From Paraburkholderia saeva (GTDB taxonomy: Bacteria > Pseudomonadota > Gammaproteobacteria > Burkholderiales > Burkholderiaceae), in NCBI RefSeq assembly GCF_907164555.1, contig NZ_CAJQZC010000017.1, positions 1 through 64,000 on the forward strand: a stretch of 64,000 nucleotides of DNA, read 5' to 3'. The position numbers were made by a program, and so were the translations under genes. This document shows positions 9,076-18,021 of the stretch, in pieces (the first letter of the stretch is position 1; each line of letters begins with the position of its first letter). The notes beneath the pieces were generated by a model that saw nothing but the letters and a program-made list of their open reading frames with translations, did not search any database and had not been told where the DNA came from.

Positions 9076-10254
9076 TCAGTGCGTATAAGGCCGCGCCAGC
9101 GCGCATTCGGGGTTTAGTCGCACACCGAAGCCCGGCGTTTCAGGCACTTTCATGCGGCCGTTCACGGGCACCGGTTCATCCAGCAGCAACGGTGTGAACA
9201 TCGGCACCACCTGATCCGCCTTCGGCGCCATCATCAGGAATTCCGCAAACGGCGAGTTATGGCGCGTCACCACGAAGTGATAGCTGTACACCGACGAACC
9301 ATGCGGCACCACCATGACGTTGTGCGCATCGGCAAGCGCCGAAATCTTGATCAACTCTGTCATGCCGCCACACCAGCCCACATCCGGCTGGATCAGATCG
9401 CAGCATTGCATCTCGAGCAGCATGCGAAAACCCCAGCGCGTCGCTTCATGTTCGCCCGTCGACACCATCATGCCCCGTGGCACGTTGCGGCGCAGTTCGG
9501 CGTAACCCCAGTAGTCATCCGGTGGCAAACACTCTTCGACCCATTTCAGCCCGTATTCGCGCGCGGCCTGCGCGAGACGCGTTGCATAGGGCACGTCGAG
9601 ACTCATCCAGCAATCGAACATCAGCCAGAAATCGTCGCCAACTTTCGAGCGCATGTCGGCCAGCTTCGCGATGTTCTTCTTGAGTCCTTCTTCGCCTTCA
9701 GCGGGACCATGCTGCAACGGCATCTTTCCACCGATAAAGCCCATCTGCTTCGCGAGGTCGGGACGTGCGCCCGTCGCATAGAACACCAGTTCGTCACGCA
9801 CCGGTCCGCCCAATAGCTGGAACACCGGCTCCTTGCGCACCTTGGCAAGCAGATCCCACAACGCGAGATCGACGCCGGAAATCGTATTGAGCACGACACC
9901 CTTGCGCCCGTAATAGAGCGTGGCAAAGTACATCTGATCCCACATCTTCTCGATATCGGTGACAAGCTGCCCTTCCAGAAAACGCGCGAGGTGCTTTTCG
10001 ACGATGAACGCGCCGATCTCTCCGCCCGTCGTCACTGCGAAGCCGACCGTGCCGTCGCTCGCCTCGATTTCGACGACAAGCGTGCCGAGCACATTGATGC
10101 CGAACGAGCGGCGGCTCTCCCGGTATTCAGGGTAACGCGCCATGGGCGTCGAGATGTGATCGTCGATCCAGTGGCCGTCGGCCTGATCGTGGTAATCGGC
10201 GCCGCCGCCGCGAACAATGAAGGCACGCACGTGCCGGATAGTGGGCATGGCCAT
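9076..10254 (-). CDS. rhmD: L-rhamnonate dehydratase RhmD
   Basis: 392 aa from ATG 10254 (another ATG follows two codons later); the open frame continues upstream but homology begins at MPTIRHVRAFIVRGGGADYHDQ. It is a mandelate-racemase-subgroup enolase-superfamily enzyme. Visible metal-binding carboxylates are in FDCWMSLD, EECLPPDD and STGEHEATRWGF, and a basic histidine is in VPHGSSVYSYH. It dehydrates L-rhamnonate to 2-keto-3-deoxy-L-rhamnonate, the committed step of the pathway. Length and N-terminus match the RhmD family closely. Confidence 0.88.
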   Translation of the reverse strand: MAMPTIRHVRAFIVRGGGADYHDQADGHWIDDHISTPMARYPEYRESRRSFGINVLGTLVVEIEASDGTVGFAVTTGGEIGAFIVEKHLARFLEGQLVTDIEKMWDQMYFATLYYGRKGVVLNTISGVDLALWDLLAKVRKEPVFQLLGGPVRDELVFYATGARPDLAKQMGFIGGKMPLQHGPAEGEEGLKKNIAKLADMRSKVGDDFWLMFDCWMSLDVPYATRLAQAAREYGLKWVEECLPPDDYWGYAELRRNVPRGMMVSTGEHEATRWGFRMLLEMQCCDLIQPDVGWCGGMTELIKISALADAHNVMVVPHGSSVYSYHFVVTRHNSPFAEFLMMAPKADQVVPMFTPLLLDEPVPVNGRMKVPETPGFGVRLNPECALARPYTH

Positions 10255-10331
10255 GAGGATGGGCTCCGTAGTGTCCGTATTTGAAGTGCGGCCTGGCGCG
10301 CCGGTCTGCAGCGGTTCGCGCCGGGCCTGCG

Positions 10332-11654
10332 TTAGCGGGAGTGATGAACCGGGTGATGAAAGAGCGATGTCGAACTGTCTTTTCCGTGGCGAAACAGCGT
10401 TGCGATCAACAGTGCCGCGAGCACACTGGCAGCACCCAGTACGATGAGCCCAGCCTGTGTCGACGGAAACGCCAGATCGGCCTGCGTGCGCAGGGTCGGC
10501 GCGATAAAGCCGCCGATGCTGCCCAGCGAATTGATCAACGCGATGCCACCCGCGGCGGCTGCGCCTGTCAGATACCGCGTCGGAAATGTCCAGAAAAGCG
10601 GTTGTGCCGCGATAAAGCCGCTCGCCGCGCAACACAGCGCAACGAGCGCAAGCGCCGGGCTATGCAGCAATCCCGACAGGCCAATGCCGCAACCCGCAAT
10701 CACCAGCAGCAGCACGGCCCAGCGGCGATGCCCTCCGGTGCTGTCTGCACGACGCGGCACATACCACGTGACGGCGACTGCGCAGAGCCACGGCAACGCC
10801 ATGACAAGCCCGACGCGCAGCCCCACTTTCGTGCCGAGCAACGCAGCAACCTGCTGCGGCAGATAGAAGATCACGCCGTACACGCTGGTCTGGATCAGCA
10901 GATAGATAAACGAAAGCGCCAGCACGCGGCGATCGCACAGCGCGGCAAGCACGCCGCGCGGGCCGTGTGCTGCTGCCTCGCGAGCGTCTTCATCGAGCGC
11001 CGCTGCAAGCACGCTGCGCTGTTCATCGTTGAGCCATGAGGCTTCCGAGGGACGGTTGTCGAGATACCAGAACGCCCACACGCCAACCGCCGAAGCAAGG
11101 CCGCCTTCGATCAAAAAGAGCCACTGCCAGCCCGCGAGACCCAGCGCCCCGTGCAGATCGAGCAGCAGGCCCGATAACGGGCTGCCGAAAATAAACGCGA
11201 GCGGTGCGCCGAAATAGAACACGCCAACTGCACGCGCACGCGCCGATTGTGGGAACCAGTGCGTGAGGTAATAGATGATGCCGGGAAAGAAGCCCGCCTC
11301 GGCGACGCCAAGCAGGAAACGCAGCGTGTAGAACGCAAACGGCGTGTGCACCATCGACATGCACGCGGAAACGATGCCCCAGGTAACCATGATGCGGCAC
11401 ATCCACAGGCGCGCGCCGACGCGATGCAGCAGCAGGTTGCTCGGCACTTCAAAGAGCGCATAGCCCACGAAGAACACGCCTGCGCCGAACGCAAACGCCG
11501 CATCCGAAAGGCCTGTGTCGTGCTGCAGCGCCTTCTGCGCAAAGCCGATGTTTGCGCGATCGAGAAAGGCCAGCACGTACATCAGCAGCAGAAACGGCAA
11601 GAGCCGCCACATGACCTTGCCGATGACTGCCTCAGTCGAGGAAATCGTGTTCAT
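10332..11654 (-). CDS. MFS transporter of the anion:cation symporter family
   Basis: 440 aa with twelve predicted membrane helices. The N-terminal segment LAFLDRANIGFAQKAL matches the ACS family motif (FLDRxNIGxA) of transporters for organic acids and sugar acids, such as tartrate, phthalate and rhamnonate. It lies between rhmD and the second SDR gene in the same operon, so L-rhamnonate or a related aldonate is the likely substrate. It begins with ATG at 11654 and is separated from the upstream SDR stop by about 80 bp. Confidence 0.8.
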   Translation of the reverse strand: MNTISSTEAVIGKVMWRLLPFLLLMYVLAFLDRANIGFAQKALQHDTGLSDAAFAFGAGVFFVGYALFEVPSNLLLHRVGARLWMCRIMVTWGIVSACMSMVHTPFAFYTLRFLLGVAEAGFFPGIIYYLTHWFPQSARARAVGVFYFGAPLAFIFGSPLSGLLLDLHGALGLAGWQWLFLIEGGLASAVGVWAFWYLDNRPSEASWLNDEQRSVLAAALDEDAREAAAHGPRGVLAALCDRRVLALSFIYLLIQTSVYGVIFYLPQQVAALLGTKVGLRVGLVMALPWLCAVAVTWYVPRRADSTGGHRRWAVLLLVIAGCGIGLSGLLHSPALALVALCCAASGFIAAQPLFWTFPTRYLTGAAAAGGIALINSLGSIGGFIAPTLRTQADLAFPSTQAGLIVLGAASVLAALLIATLFRHGKDSSTSLFHHPVHHSR

Positions 11655-11737
11655 CGTATCTCCTGATTCGTCCAGCTTCCTGGCCGGCTCGTCTGCCTTC
11701 TTCTGGTGTGCAGTCTGGCGACAGGCTCAGGCGCGCA

Positions 11738-12490
11738 TCAATACGTCGCGCGCCCGCCGGACAGATCGAACACCGAGCCTGTGCTGAACGCGCAGTCTTC
11801 GGAAGAGAGCCAGAGAATCAGCGATGCCGCTTCTTCCGGCAACAGGAAGCGGTTCATCGGGATCTTCGACAGCATGTAATCGATGTGCTCCTGGGCCATC
11901 GAATCGAAGATCTCAGTTTTAGCCGCAGCGGGCGTGACCGCGTTGACGAGAATATTGCTGGTGGCGAGTTCCTTGCCGAGCGACTTCGTGAGCCCGATGA
12001 GGCCTGCCTTCGAAGCGCTATAGTGCGACGCGTTCGGGTTGCCTTCCTTGCCCGCGACCGAGGCAATGTTGACGATGCGTCCGTAACCCTGTTTGAGCAT
12101 CTGCGGAACGATCGCGCGGCTCGTCAGATACGGGCCGATCAGGTTCACGTCGATCACGCGGCGCCACACGTCCGGCTCGAGTTCCCATGTTTTGCCGTTG
12201 CCGCCGGTAATGCCGGCACAGTTGATCAGTACATGGATGCCGCCGTGTTGCTCGACGGTGCGCGCAGTGGCCTGCGCGACCGACGCTTCGCTCGTCAGCT
12301 CGACGACTTCGGAGGTGACCTTCCCGTGCTCGTCCAGTTCGCGCTGGCTGCGCGCGAGACGCTCGCCATCGACGTCCCAGAGGGCGACGGATGCGCCCGA
12401 CTGCAACGCCCGCTGCGCTACGGCGTAGCCGATACCGCGCGCTCCGCCGGTGATGACGACGACGCGGTTGTCCAGATCGATACGGTTCAT
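11738..12490 (-). CDS. SDR oxidoreductase, probable 2-keto-3-deoxy-L-rhamnonate dehydrogenase
   Basis: 250 aa; the ATG at 12490 is preceded by AGGAG with 6 nt spacing, whereas the open frame begins at a TTG five codons earlier. Motifs: TGGARGIG, NCAGITGG, catalytic Ser in NIASVAGKEGN, YSASK. The sequence resembles SDRs (LRA5-like) that oxidise 2-keto-3-deoxy-L-rhamnonate at C4 in the diketo-hydrolase branch of non-phosphorylative L-rhamnose catabolism. It is the first gene of the rhmD operon. The hydrolase that would follow it is not in the window. Confidence 0.7.
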   Translation of the reverse strand: MNRIDLDNRVVVITGGARGIGYAVAQRALQSGASVALWDVDGERLARSQRELDEHGKVTSEVVELTSEASVAQATARTVEQHGGIHVLINCAGITGGNGKTWELEPDVWRRVIDVNLIGPYLTSRAIVPQMLKQGYGRIVNIASVAGKEGNPNASHYSASKAGLIGLTKSLGKELATSNILVNAVTPAAAKTEIFDSMAQEHIDYMLSKIPMNRFLLPEEAASLILWLSSEDCAFSTGSVFDLSGGRATY

Positions 12491-12528
12491 TGCTGTCTCC
12501 TGCAATTGGCTTGAGTGTTTATGTGGCC

Positions 12529-12557
12529 AATATACGGGGAGACCGATAGCTCAACAA
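12529..12557 (-). promoter_or_regulatory. Candidate sigma-70 promoter of the SDR-MFS-rhmD-SDR operon
   Basis: On the minus strand TTGTTG (12557-12552) and TATATT (12534-12529) are spaced by 17 bp, about 40 bp upstream of the ATG. A short dyad CAAT-N6-ATTG at 12555-12568 overlaps the -35 box and could be the regulator's site. Prediction only. Confidence 0.45.
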
Positions 12558-12736
12558 TTCGAGTATTGGATGCGGTGATAACAAAAGCGGATTGGGCGGG
12601 ATTTGCTGCTGTGCCGCAAATGCGAGCGTGGTTCCTTGCATGTCGGCTTCGTTTCGTATTGGGCAATTTCCCTGACGGACGCAACGCTCAAATCATGATC
12701 AGACGGGGTACCTGCAAACCTCGGCTCGGGCAGCCA

Positions 12737-13006
12737 CTACTGCCCCCTGTCCAACCAGGCATCCAGTCCGACGCGGAACGCTACACCGGCTATAAGCGGC
12801 ACAGTCAGCATCAGCACGATTCCGAAATTGGGGACCATATCGCCGTAAAGGATCGTGTCGTATAAGACGATGCCCGAGACGATGGCGAAAACAAGGACGC
12901 CGACGATGATCATCAGCACATTGCGCGTGGCAATACGCATTCGCGTCGGCCTGACGTTCTCTGGCGCCGGGCTGGGCGCCGGGGGTTTTTCATGTGGTAC
13001 TGGCAT
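12737..13006 (-). CDS. Small two-helix membrane protein, function unknown
   Basis: 89 aa from ATG 13006, which has GAGGA 6 nt upstream. The first 25 residues are polar and proline-rich; two hydrophobic segments follow (NVLMIIVGVLVFAIVSGIVLY and FGIVLMLTVPLIAGVAF), and a short charged tail ends the protein. This is the layout of a small inner-membrane protein. No recognised domain. It is monocistronic, with about 240 bp of apparently non-coding sequence on either side. Confidence 0.6.
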   Translation of the reverse strand: MPVPHEKPPAPSPAPENVRPTRMRIATRNVLMIIVGVLVFAIVSGIVLYDTILYGDMVPNFGIVLMLTVPLIAGVAFRVGLDAWLDRGQ

Positions 13007-13250
13007 GCTGGTCCTCACCTTGTTGAGCTGGCGCAACGCAATACGACCGCGTCTCTGCCCATTAGCCCGGCATGATACCGCTCGCTTCAACATGCGTAGA
13101 TCTGCTCGCGCAGATTGTCTTCCCAGGGAATACGCGCAACTATAGGAAGCGCGTCCGGTGCCAATGATCACATCGCGCGCTCAAAGTGACGGCCGGTAAC
13201 TGGCCCGTCCCAACGCTGCAGCATGCTTATCGTGGGCGCCCGAACGCGGC

Positions 13251-13565
13251 GTCGCGACGGGCAATACGGGCTCACTGCTGTCGCGCGCGGCGGACGTGAT
13301 GCTCAAGGAGCGCAAGCGGGTCGTGCTGATGGTGCGCGAGACCCCACTGCATCTGGGACATTTGCGCAACATGACGGCCGCAACGGAAACGGGCGCAATT
13401 ATCTACCCTCCCGTGCCTGCGTTTTATGCCCGGCCCGACAGTCTCGAATCGATGATCGATCACACGCTCGGACGCGTGCTCGATCTGTTCGACATCGATA
13501 CTGGCACCGTCAAGCGCTGGACGGGTGAATCGAAGCAGCGACTGGTCAGCATTGCCAACGGCTGA
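13251..13565 (+). pseudogene. UbiX/Pad1-type flavin prenyltransferase, C-terminal remnant
   Basis: The frame encodes GNTGSLLSRAADVMLKERKR, VVLMVRETPLHLGHLRNM, GAIIYPPVPAFY and DHTLGRVLDLFDID, which is the C-terminal half of a UbiX-like prenylated-FMN synthase (the B subunit partner of UbiD-type aromatic acid decarboxylases). The N-terminal half with the FMN-binding start is absent, and an in-frame TAA occurs at 13197. The GTG at 13296 could start an 89-aa product but would lack the active site. This looks like a gene truncated by deletion. Confidence 0.75.
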
Positions 13566-13641
13566 CGGGTTCGTATGAGCATTTGCCGTCGGCGGTCACT
13601 CGCGCCCGGCAAAGTCGCACAATGGCAACACCGTAAACGAC

Positions 13642-13669
13642 AACAGGGGCGCTTCAACGCGCCCCTGTT
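13642..13669. terminator. Strong hairpin terminator
   Basis: An 11-bp perfect stem (AACAGGGGCGC / GCGCCCCTGTT) with a 6-nt loop, followed by TCTCT. It lies between the UbiX remnant and the convergent small membrane protein gene, and may serve both. Confidence 0.65.
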
Positions 13670-13688
13670 CTCTGCATCCTGCACTCGA

Positions 13689-14045
13689 TCATCGAATCCG
13701 ACGACGCTCCCAATCTGATATCCGCACCGGCACGGGTACAAGGCGAGGTTGAAGCGAGAGGCCGAAGCCGCTCCGGCTGTGCGCCCGCTCCACAATCGAA
13801 TCGATCGTGATACGGGCAACCGCACGCTGTGCCCGCTTCGTGACGGAACTCATGCGACGCTCGTTGACCGGATGGCGGGCCCAGGCAAGCGCCGCGAACC
13901 ACCCAATCACCGTCCATCCGAGCAGTATATTGACCATCGTGACGACAAACGCATCTTTACGCCCCCGCGCATCCGCAATCATTGCCGGCGCCAGGTAGAG
14001 CATTAACGCGGCGATGTAAGCTCCGCCCATCAGAATCTTCAGCAT
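13689..14045 (-). CDS. Superinfection-immunity-like small membrane protein
   Basis: 118 aa with two N-terminal hydrophobic helices. The segment NILLGWTVIGWFAALAWA matches the conserved core of the superinfection immunity family (Imm_superinfect), first known from T4 Imm but widespread as small bacterial membrane proteins of unknown role. The C-terminal 50 residues are basic and have no recognised motif. The ATG at 14045 lies 49 bp downstream of the secreted-protein gene on the same strand. No phage genes are nearby, so a phage origin is not indicated. Confidence 0.6.
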   Translation of the reverse strand: MLKILMGGAYIAALMLYLAPAMIADARGRKDAFVVTMVNILLGWTVIGWFAALAWARHPVNERRMSSVTKRAQRAVARITIDSIVERAHSRSGFGLSLQPRLVPVPVRISDWERRRIR

Positions 14046-14094
14046 TTCGATACCTCACGGCAACGGTCGCACATGGCGGGAACAACGCACCCGA

Positions 14095-14364
14095 TCAATG
14101 GCCTGCGTAGATGTGGCGAGCCTGTTCCGCCCGTTCGCGGCCACCCGATTCCGACGAGGTGCTCACGACCCCACCGTACGATTCCGCCGACGTTGCGACA
14201 CCATGCTGCTCAGCCGCCACTGTCTGCGGGCTCTGACCACGTTGCGAAGCCGGCGCACCGACTGAAGGACGATAAAACGGTGCCGGACCGTAACCACTGG
14301 CGAATGCCGGCGCTGCAACCGAAGCAGAAATGGCGATGAGCAACGCTGCGAGGATCTTGTTCAT
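14095..14364 (-). CDS. Small secreted protein, Burkholderiaceae type
   Basis: 89 aa from ATG 14364 with a Sec signal peptide (MNKILAALLIAISASVAAPAFA). The mature part contains GAPASQRGQSPQTV and SYGGV, which are recurrent in small exported Burkholderia proteins of unknown function. The frame continues upstream but the signal peptide fixes the start. It precedes the superinfection-immunity-like gene on the same strand. Function unknown. Confidence 0.6.
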   Translation of the reverse strand: MNKILAALLIAISASVAAPAFASGYGPAPFYRPSVGAPASQRGQSPQTVAAEQHGVATSAESYGGVVSTSSESGGRERAEQARHIYAGH

Positions 14365-14943
14365 GATGTAACTCCATTTGGGTAGCCTGGGAGCGTCGCG
14401 TTCCGGGGTGGAAGTGCGCCGCCGACAAGAACCAGTGTAGGAGCAGACTATCTTTTCTCTATACCGATAGCGCGAAATCACAGTTACGATCCGCAGCACA
14501 ATCCTGCGATCGATCGTCCCCAGTGCCCGCGCCTTGTCCACCGGAGCGAATCGATAACACAGGGACGACGCCGCGCCATCGCCGAAGCAAAGACTTCTTC
14601 AAACGCCCAACGTGATTCCGCGCAGATCGCGGACACGCCAGGTCCGTGACTGATCGAAACCCGGTCGAGGATGGACATATGACCGGGTTCCACCAATATC
14701 GCGGTCGCGCGTGCAGAGACAAAGCGCGTGCCGTGAAGGACCGACGAGCGCTCAGGATGGTTCGATATCGCACACAACGAGGTTTTCCGTCGGCCTATTC
14801 TTTCCAGGCCTTCATCAGCACGTAACCCGACGGCACATCGATCATGCGTCGCCGGCTTGTCACGGGATGCGACATGACGCCGGAAAGCGACCGCCTCCCG
14901 GGCGTTTCGCGTGACCCACCGCGTGTCCTCAACAGGAGGCGCC
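14365..14943. other. 579-bp stretch without a supported gene
   Basis: Holds the upstream region of the small secreted gene (minus strand) and of the amidohydrolase (plus strand). Open frames on both strands have no recognisable domain or plausible ribosome-binding site. A short minus-strand frame ending at 14811 (PSGYVLMKAWKE) looks protein-like but is only about 26 codons. Confidence 0.5.
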
Positions 14944-16722
14944 ATGAATCCGGTATCGCCGATCAGCCGACGACGCGCATTGCAGTTGCTCGCAGGCACC
15001 GCCTTGCTGGGCGCTGGCAGCCCTGCTTTCCCGTCACGGAATTTTGCTGCGGCAACCGCCAGCGGTCTCCCGCCATCGCCGCAAGGTATACCCGCCGGGA
15101 AGATCCGCCCTTTACTGCGGCCCTCGCGCATCGGCAACGTGAGCAAGCCGGTGCCGTACTGCATTGACGTTCACGCTCATCTGTTCAACGCGAGCGACAT
15201 AGACGTCGTCGGCTTCATGAAAAAGGACGTTGGGCATGCGTACCAGAACCCGTTCGTTCGCAGGCTGATAGAAGGACTGGCCGACGTTGCCGGTATCCTC
15301 CGTGACGATTTCGCCGTCACGGCCGCTCGGGAACATCAACTTCTCGTGGAATGGCTGGAAAAGTTGCAAGGCGTCAGCGACGAGAACGTCAGAAAATTTC
15401 TGGACGATATGGCGAACGGTCACCGCAGAAATATCGCCTCGGCGATCGCGCGTCAGATGAAGTCGAGAGACCTCGACAAGCTGTATCTGATGCTACAAGG
15501 CATCTTCATCGAACAGATGCGCACTACATACAAGGAAGAAGCTGCGCCACTCAACCCACCCACCGTCTTCGACGAAAAAACCGTCCTGAACGCAATCGAT
15601 CCGGAACGCCGCATTAACGAATACGAGCGTCAATTTCATGGTTTGCCCGGGGTCGTCAACGCCTTTAATCCCGCCGGAATGCTTGAGTTCACGGGACATA
15701 TGCTCTCGTACCGGTGGATGAATCTCAGGGACTACACGCGGGCCTATACGGAAAACGCAGCGGCGTTTGGTATCGATGCAATGTTCGCATCATTCGTCAA
15801 CTTCGATTACTGGCTGGCGCCTGCAACGAAGTCGCCGCAGGCGGAGCAGATGAAACTGCACGCATTCCTGTCGAAACTGAGTGGCGGGTACATGCTGCCC
15901 ATCGTCGCGTATAACCCATGGACCGACCTCAATGACCGCGACGCATCGTTTGAGCTCGTGAAAGACGCCGTGATGAACTTTGGATTCGTCGGCGTCAAGA
16001 TTTACCCGCCCACGGGGTTTTATCCTTATGGGAACAGCTCGCTTCCCTATGCGAGCAGCGAACCGCATCCGGATCTTGTCGAACTCGATGCAAAGATGTT
16101 CCGGCTCGCTTCATGGTGCGCCAGCAACAACGTCCCGCTGATGGCCCATTCGGCCGAGTCAAATGGTCGCGACAATGCGAGCGATGTGTTTGGCGGACCG
16201 GTGGGATGGAATGCGCTGCTAAAGAAAATGGGTGCGAAGACACCCGTCATCGCAACGCTCGCACATTTCGGTGGCGGCGAAAGCGATGCCACCGATCCAT
16301 CGAATAACTGGCCCCGCGACTTCGCCCAGATGATGGCAACCCCGCAGGGGCGCCGGCTCTATGGAGACCTCGCCTACTGGGATCAGATCATGAACTGCCA
16401 GAATTCGAATGAAAGCTGCACGGTCGCGAAACAGCGGATCAAGGCGGCTTTCTCGAAGAACCCTGATGTGGCAAAGCGGCTCATGTTCGGTACGGACTGG
16501 GACATGCTCTCGCGGGAGTCCAGATGGGAAACATACCCGGTGGACGTGCTTAAAAATCTCGGCAGCTTTTTCCCCAGCATCAACGACCTTCTCTATACGA
16601 ACGCGCTGTCGTGCTTCGGTCTTGGCGTGGGCGGTGCGCAAAGGAATCGGGTTATCGCCCAGTTGGGCCAGGTTGACGGCCCCTTGCCTGGCTGGCTATT
16701 GCCCGGCAACCGTGCCCCATAG
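14944..16722 (+). CDS. Tat-exported amidohydrolase-family protein
   Basis: 592 aa from ATG 14944, with AGGAGG 6 nt upstream. The N-terminus SRRRALQLLAGTALLGAG is a twin-arginine-type signal. The amidohydrolase domain begins at IDVHAHLF (metal-binding HxH) and continues with PLMAHSAES, a histidine in ATLAHFGGGE and a C-terminal FGTDWDML aspartate ligand, so a TIM-barrel metal hydrolase is expected in the periplasm. An insertion of about 200 residues between the first strand and the rest makes it longer than usual. Its 3' end overlaps the convergent J-domain gene by 27 bp. Substrate unknown. Confidence 0.75.
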   Translation: MNPVSPISRRRALQLLAGTALLGAGSPAFPSRNFAAATASGLPPSPQGIPAGKIRPLLRPSRIGNVSKPVPYCIDVHAHLFNASDIDVVGFMKKDVGHAYQNPFVRRLIEGLADVAGILRDDFAVTAAREHQLLVEWLEKLQGVSDENVRKFLDDMANGHRRNIASAIARQMKSRDLDKLYLMLQGIFIEQMRTTYKEEAAPLNPPTVFDEKTVLNAIDPERRINEYERQFHGLPGVVNAFNPAGMLEFTGHMLSYRWMNLRDYTRAYTENAAAFGIDAMFASFVNFDYWLAPATKSPQAEQMKLHAFLSKLSGGYMLPIVAYNPWTDLNDRDASFELVKDAVMNFGFVGVKIYPPTGFYPYGNSSLPYASSEPHPDLVELDAKMFRLASWCASNNVPLMAHSAESNGRDNASDVFGGPVGWNALLKKMGAKTPVIATLAHFGGGESDATDPSNNWPRDFAQMMATPQGRRLYGDLAYWDQIMNCQNSNESCTVAKQRIKAAFSKNPDVAKRLMFGTDWDMLSRESRWETYPVDVLKNLGSFFPSINDLLYTNALSCFGLGVGGAQRNRVIAQLGQVDGPLPGWLLPGNRAP

Positions 16723-18021
16723 CTGTTGTCGCAATGTGGCCGCTGCGTCGTTCGTATAGGTGTAGGGCAGCGCCTGCACAGTGACTACGCGCCAGAACGA
16801 AAAGCCGATCTGGCGTACTTCCACCCGCGTCCTCACATCCGCATTCGTTGCGAGATGCCCTTCGGCGGACCAGCTATCGTGCCCGTCTACTTTCTCGCGT
16901 ACACCCGGTGCCATGAACGGTGTCTTTGCGGCGTTGTGCTTCACGTAGGCGGGAACATACGTGTTCATGCCCGCATCCGGAATGACCTCGCGTGCAAACA
17001 CGATCGCTGCATGGCCCGACGCTTCGGTAAATGTATAGAGCGGCTGACCGTCTTCAGCATGTGTCACGGAGAGTTTCCAGATTCCATCGATCTTCGCGCT
17101 CGCAGTGGTTGCAGGATTGGTCCACGTATAGGCCGACTGTGCGAGATTCGCCTGAATCTGGCGACCACGTTCGTCACGGCCTGCGTTCAGGATCAGACCG
17201 ATACAGGCAATCATCACGAAGACGATGCCAAAGACGCCTTTGCGCACCCCACCCGTCTTCGTTGCGTTCATCCGGAATCCGGACTCTGCGTCGTACCAGG
17301 TCTGCTTTTCCCGGCGTAACGTGCGGTACTGGACAAACATCGTCACGAGCGACACGAACGGAATGCCGAGGCCCCATCCCCGCACCCACACCGACAGATT
17401 GCGCCGCGCGTACTCCGTACAGGTCAAACGCCGGCCGTCGAGGCCCGTCACTTTCAGACCCAGTATTGCCTTGCCGGGCGTGTTTCCAAAGACGCCATAA
17501 ATCGCTGCGTCGAAGATCATCGCAACCGGCAGACAGAGCAAACCGAACAGCATCCCGCTCGAAGGCACATTGCTCCATCGAACGAATTCGGGCGAATTCC
17601 TGCTGAGGTAGTACGTCGCAAGCGAACTGAGCAGCGTAACCAGCCACCATGCGTCAAACGTGCGGGCGAAGAAACGCGCGAGTGGCGAAGCGGATGGGGA
17701 AATCGCAGCAGAAGGTGTGTGGCTTGCATCGTCGCGCGATGACATCCCCCATTCGGGTTCGATGCGCACCTCGGCGTCATAGGTAGCGCCGGGATTTGCT
17801 GCGCCGGCCGGGGCCGCATCGAGTTCGCGATCGTAAGCGCTACGCCGCTCCGGATTGCCCAGCACGGCATACGCTTCGTTGATGAGGCGCATGATACGCG
17901 GCGCATCGGGGCTCGCGTTCCTGTCCGGGTGATAGCGCTGGCCCAGCGCCTTGTACGCCGCGCGTATCACTTCAGCGGGCGCGTTGCGCGTGACCTTGAG
18001 GTTATCGTAGTGGGTGTGCAT
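16696..18021 (-). CDS. J-domain plus RDD-family membrane protein
   Basis: 441 aa from ATG 18021; the open frame upstream has no homology. Residues 1-70 form a DnaJ J-domain with the HPD triad at 31-33. A polar linker follows, then an RDD transmembrane domain (about residues 110-270; RFFARTFDAWW, GLKVTGLDGRRLTCTEYARRN), a further helix near 310 and a C-terminal extracytoplasmic region of about 120 residues. The J-domain would recruit cytosolic Hsp70 to a membrane site. The combination is uncommon, and function is not known. It overlaps the convergent amidohydrolase gene by 27 bp. Confidence 0.75.
   Translation of the reverse strand: MHTHYDNLKVTRNAPAEVIRAAYKALGQRYHPDRNASPDAPRIMRLINEAYAVLGNPERRSAYDRELDAAPAGAANPGATYDAEVRIEPEWGMSSRDDASHTPSAAISPSASPLARFFARTFDAWWLVTLLSSLATYYLSRNSPEFVRWSNVPSSGMLFGLLCLPVAMIFDAAIYGVFGNTPGKAILGLKVTGLDGRRLTCTEYARRNLSVWVRGWGLGIPFVSLVTMFVQYRTLRREKQTWYDAESGFRMNATKTGGVRKGVFGIVFVMIACIGLILNAGRDERGRQIQANLAQSAYTWTNPATTASAKIDGIWKLSVTHAEDGQPLYTFTEASGHAAIVFAREVIPDAGMNTYVPAYVKHNAAKTPFMAPGVREKVDGHDSWSAEGHLATNADVRTRVEVRQIGFSFWRVVTVQALPYTYTNDAAATLRQQLWGTVAGQ

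Noticed and set aside
13689..14045. Prophage remnant suggested by the superinfection-immunity-like protein.
   Set aside because: No integrase, phage structural genes or attachment sites are nearby; the family is common in bacterial chromosomes.
14484..15164. A 226-codon minus-strand frame overlapping the amidohydrolase start.
   Set aside because: No ribosome-binding site or recognisable motif; the plus-strand gene with AGGAGG and a Tat signal is much better supported.
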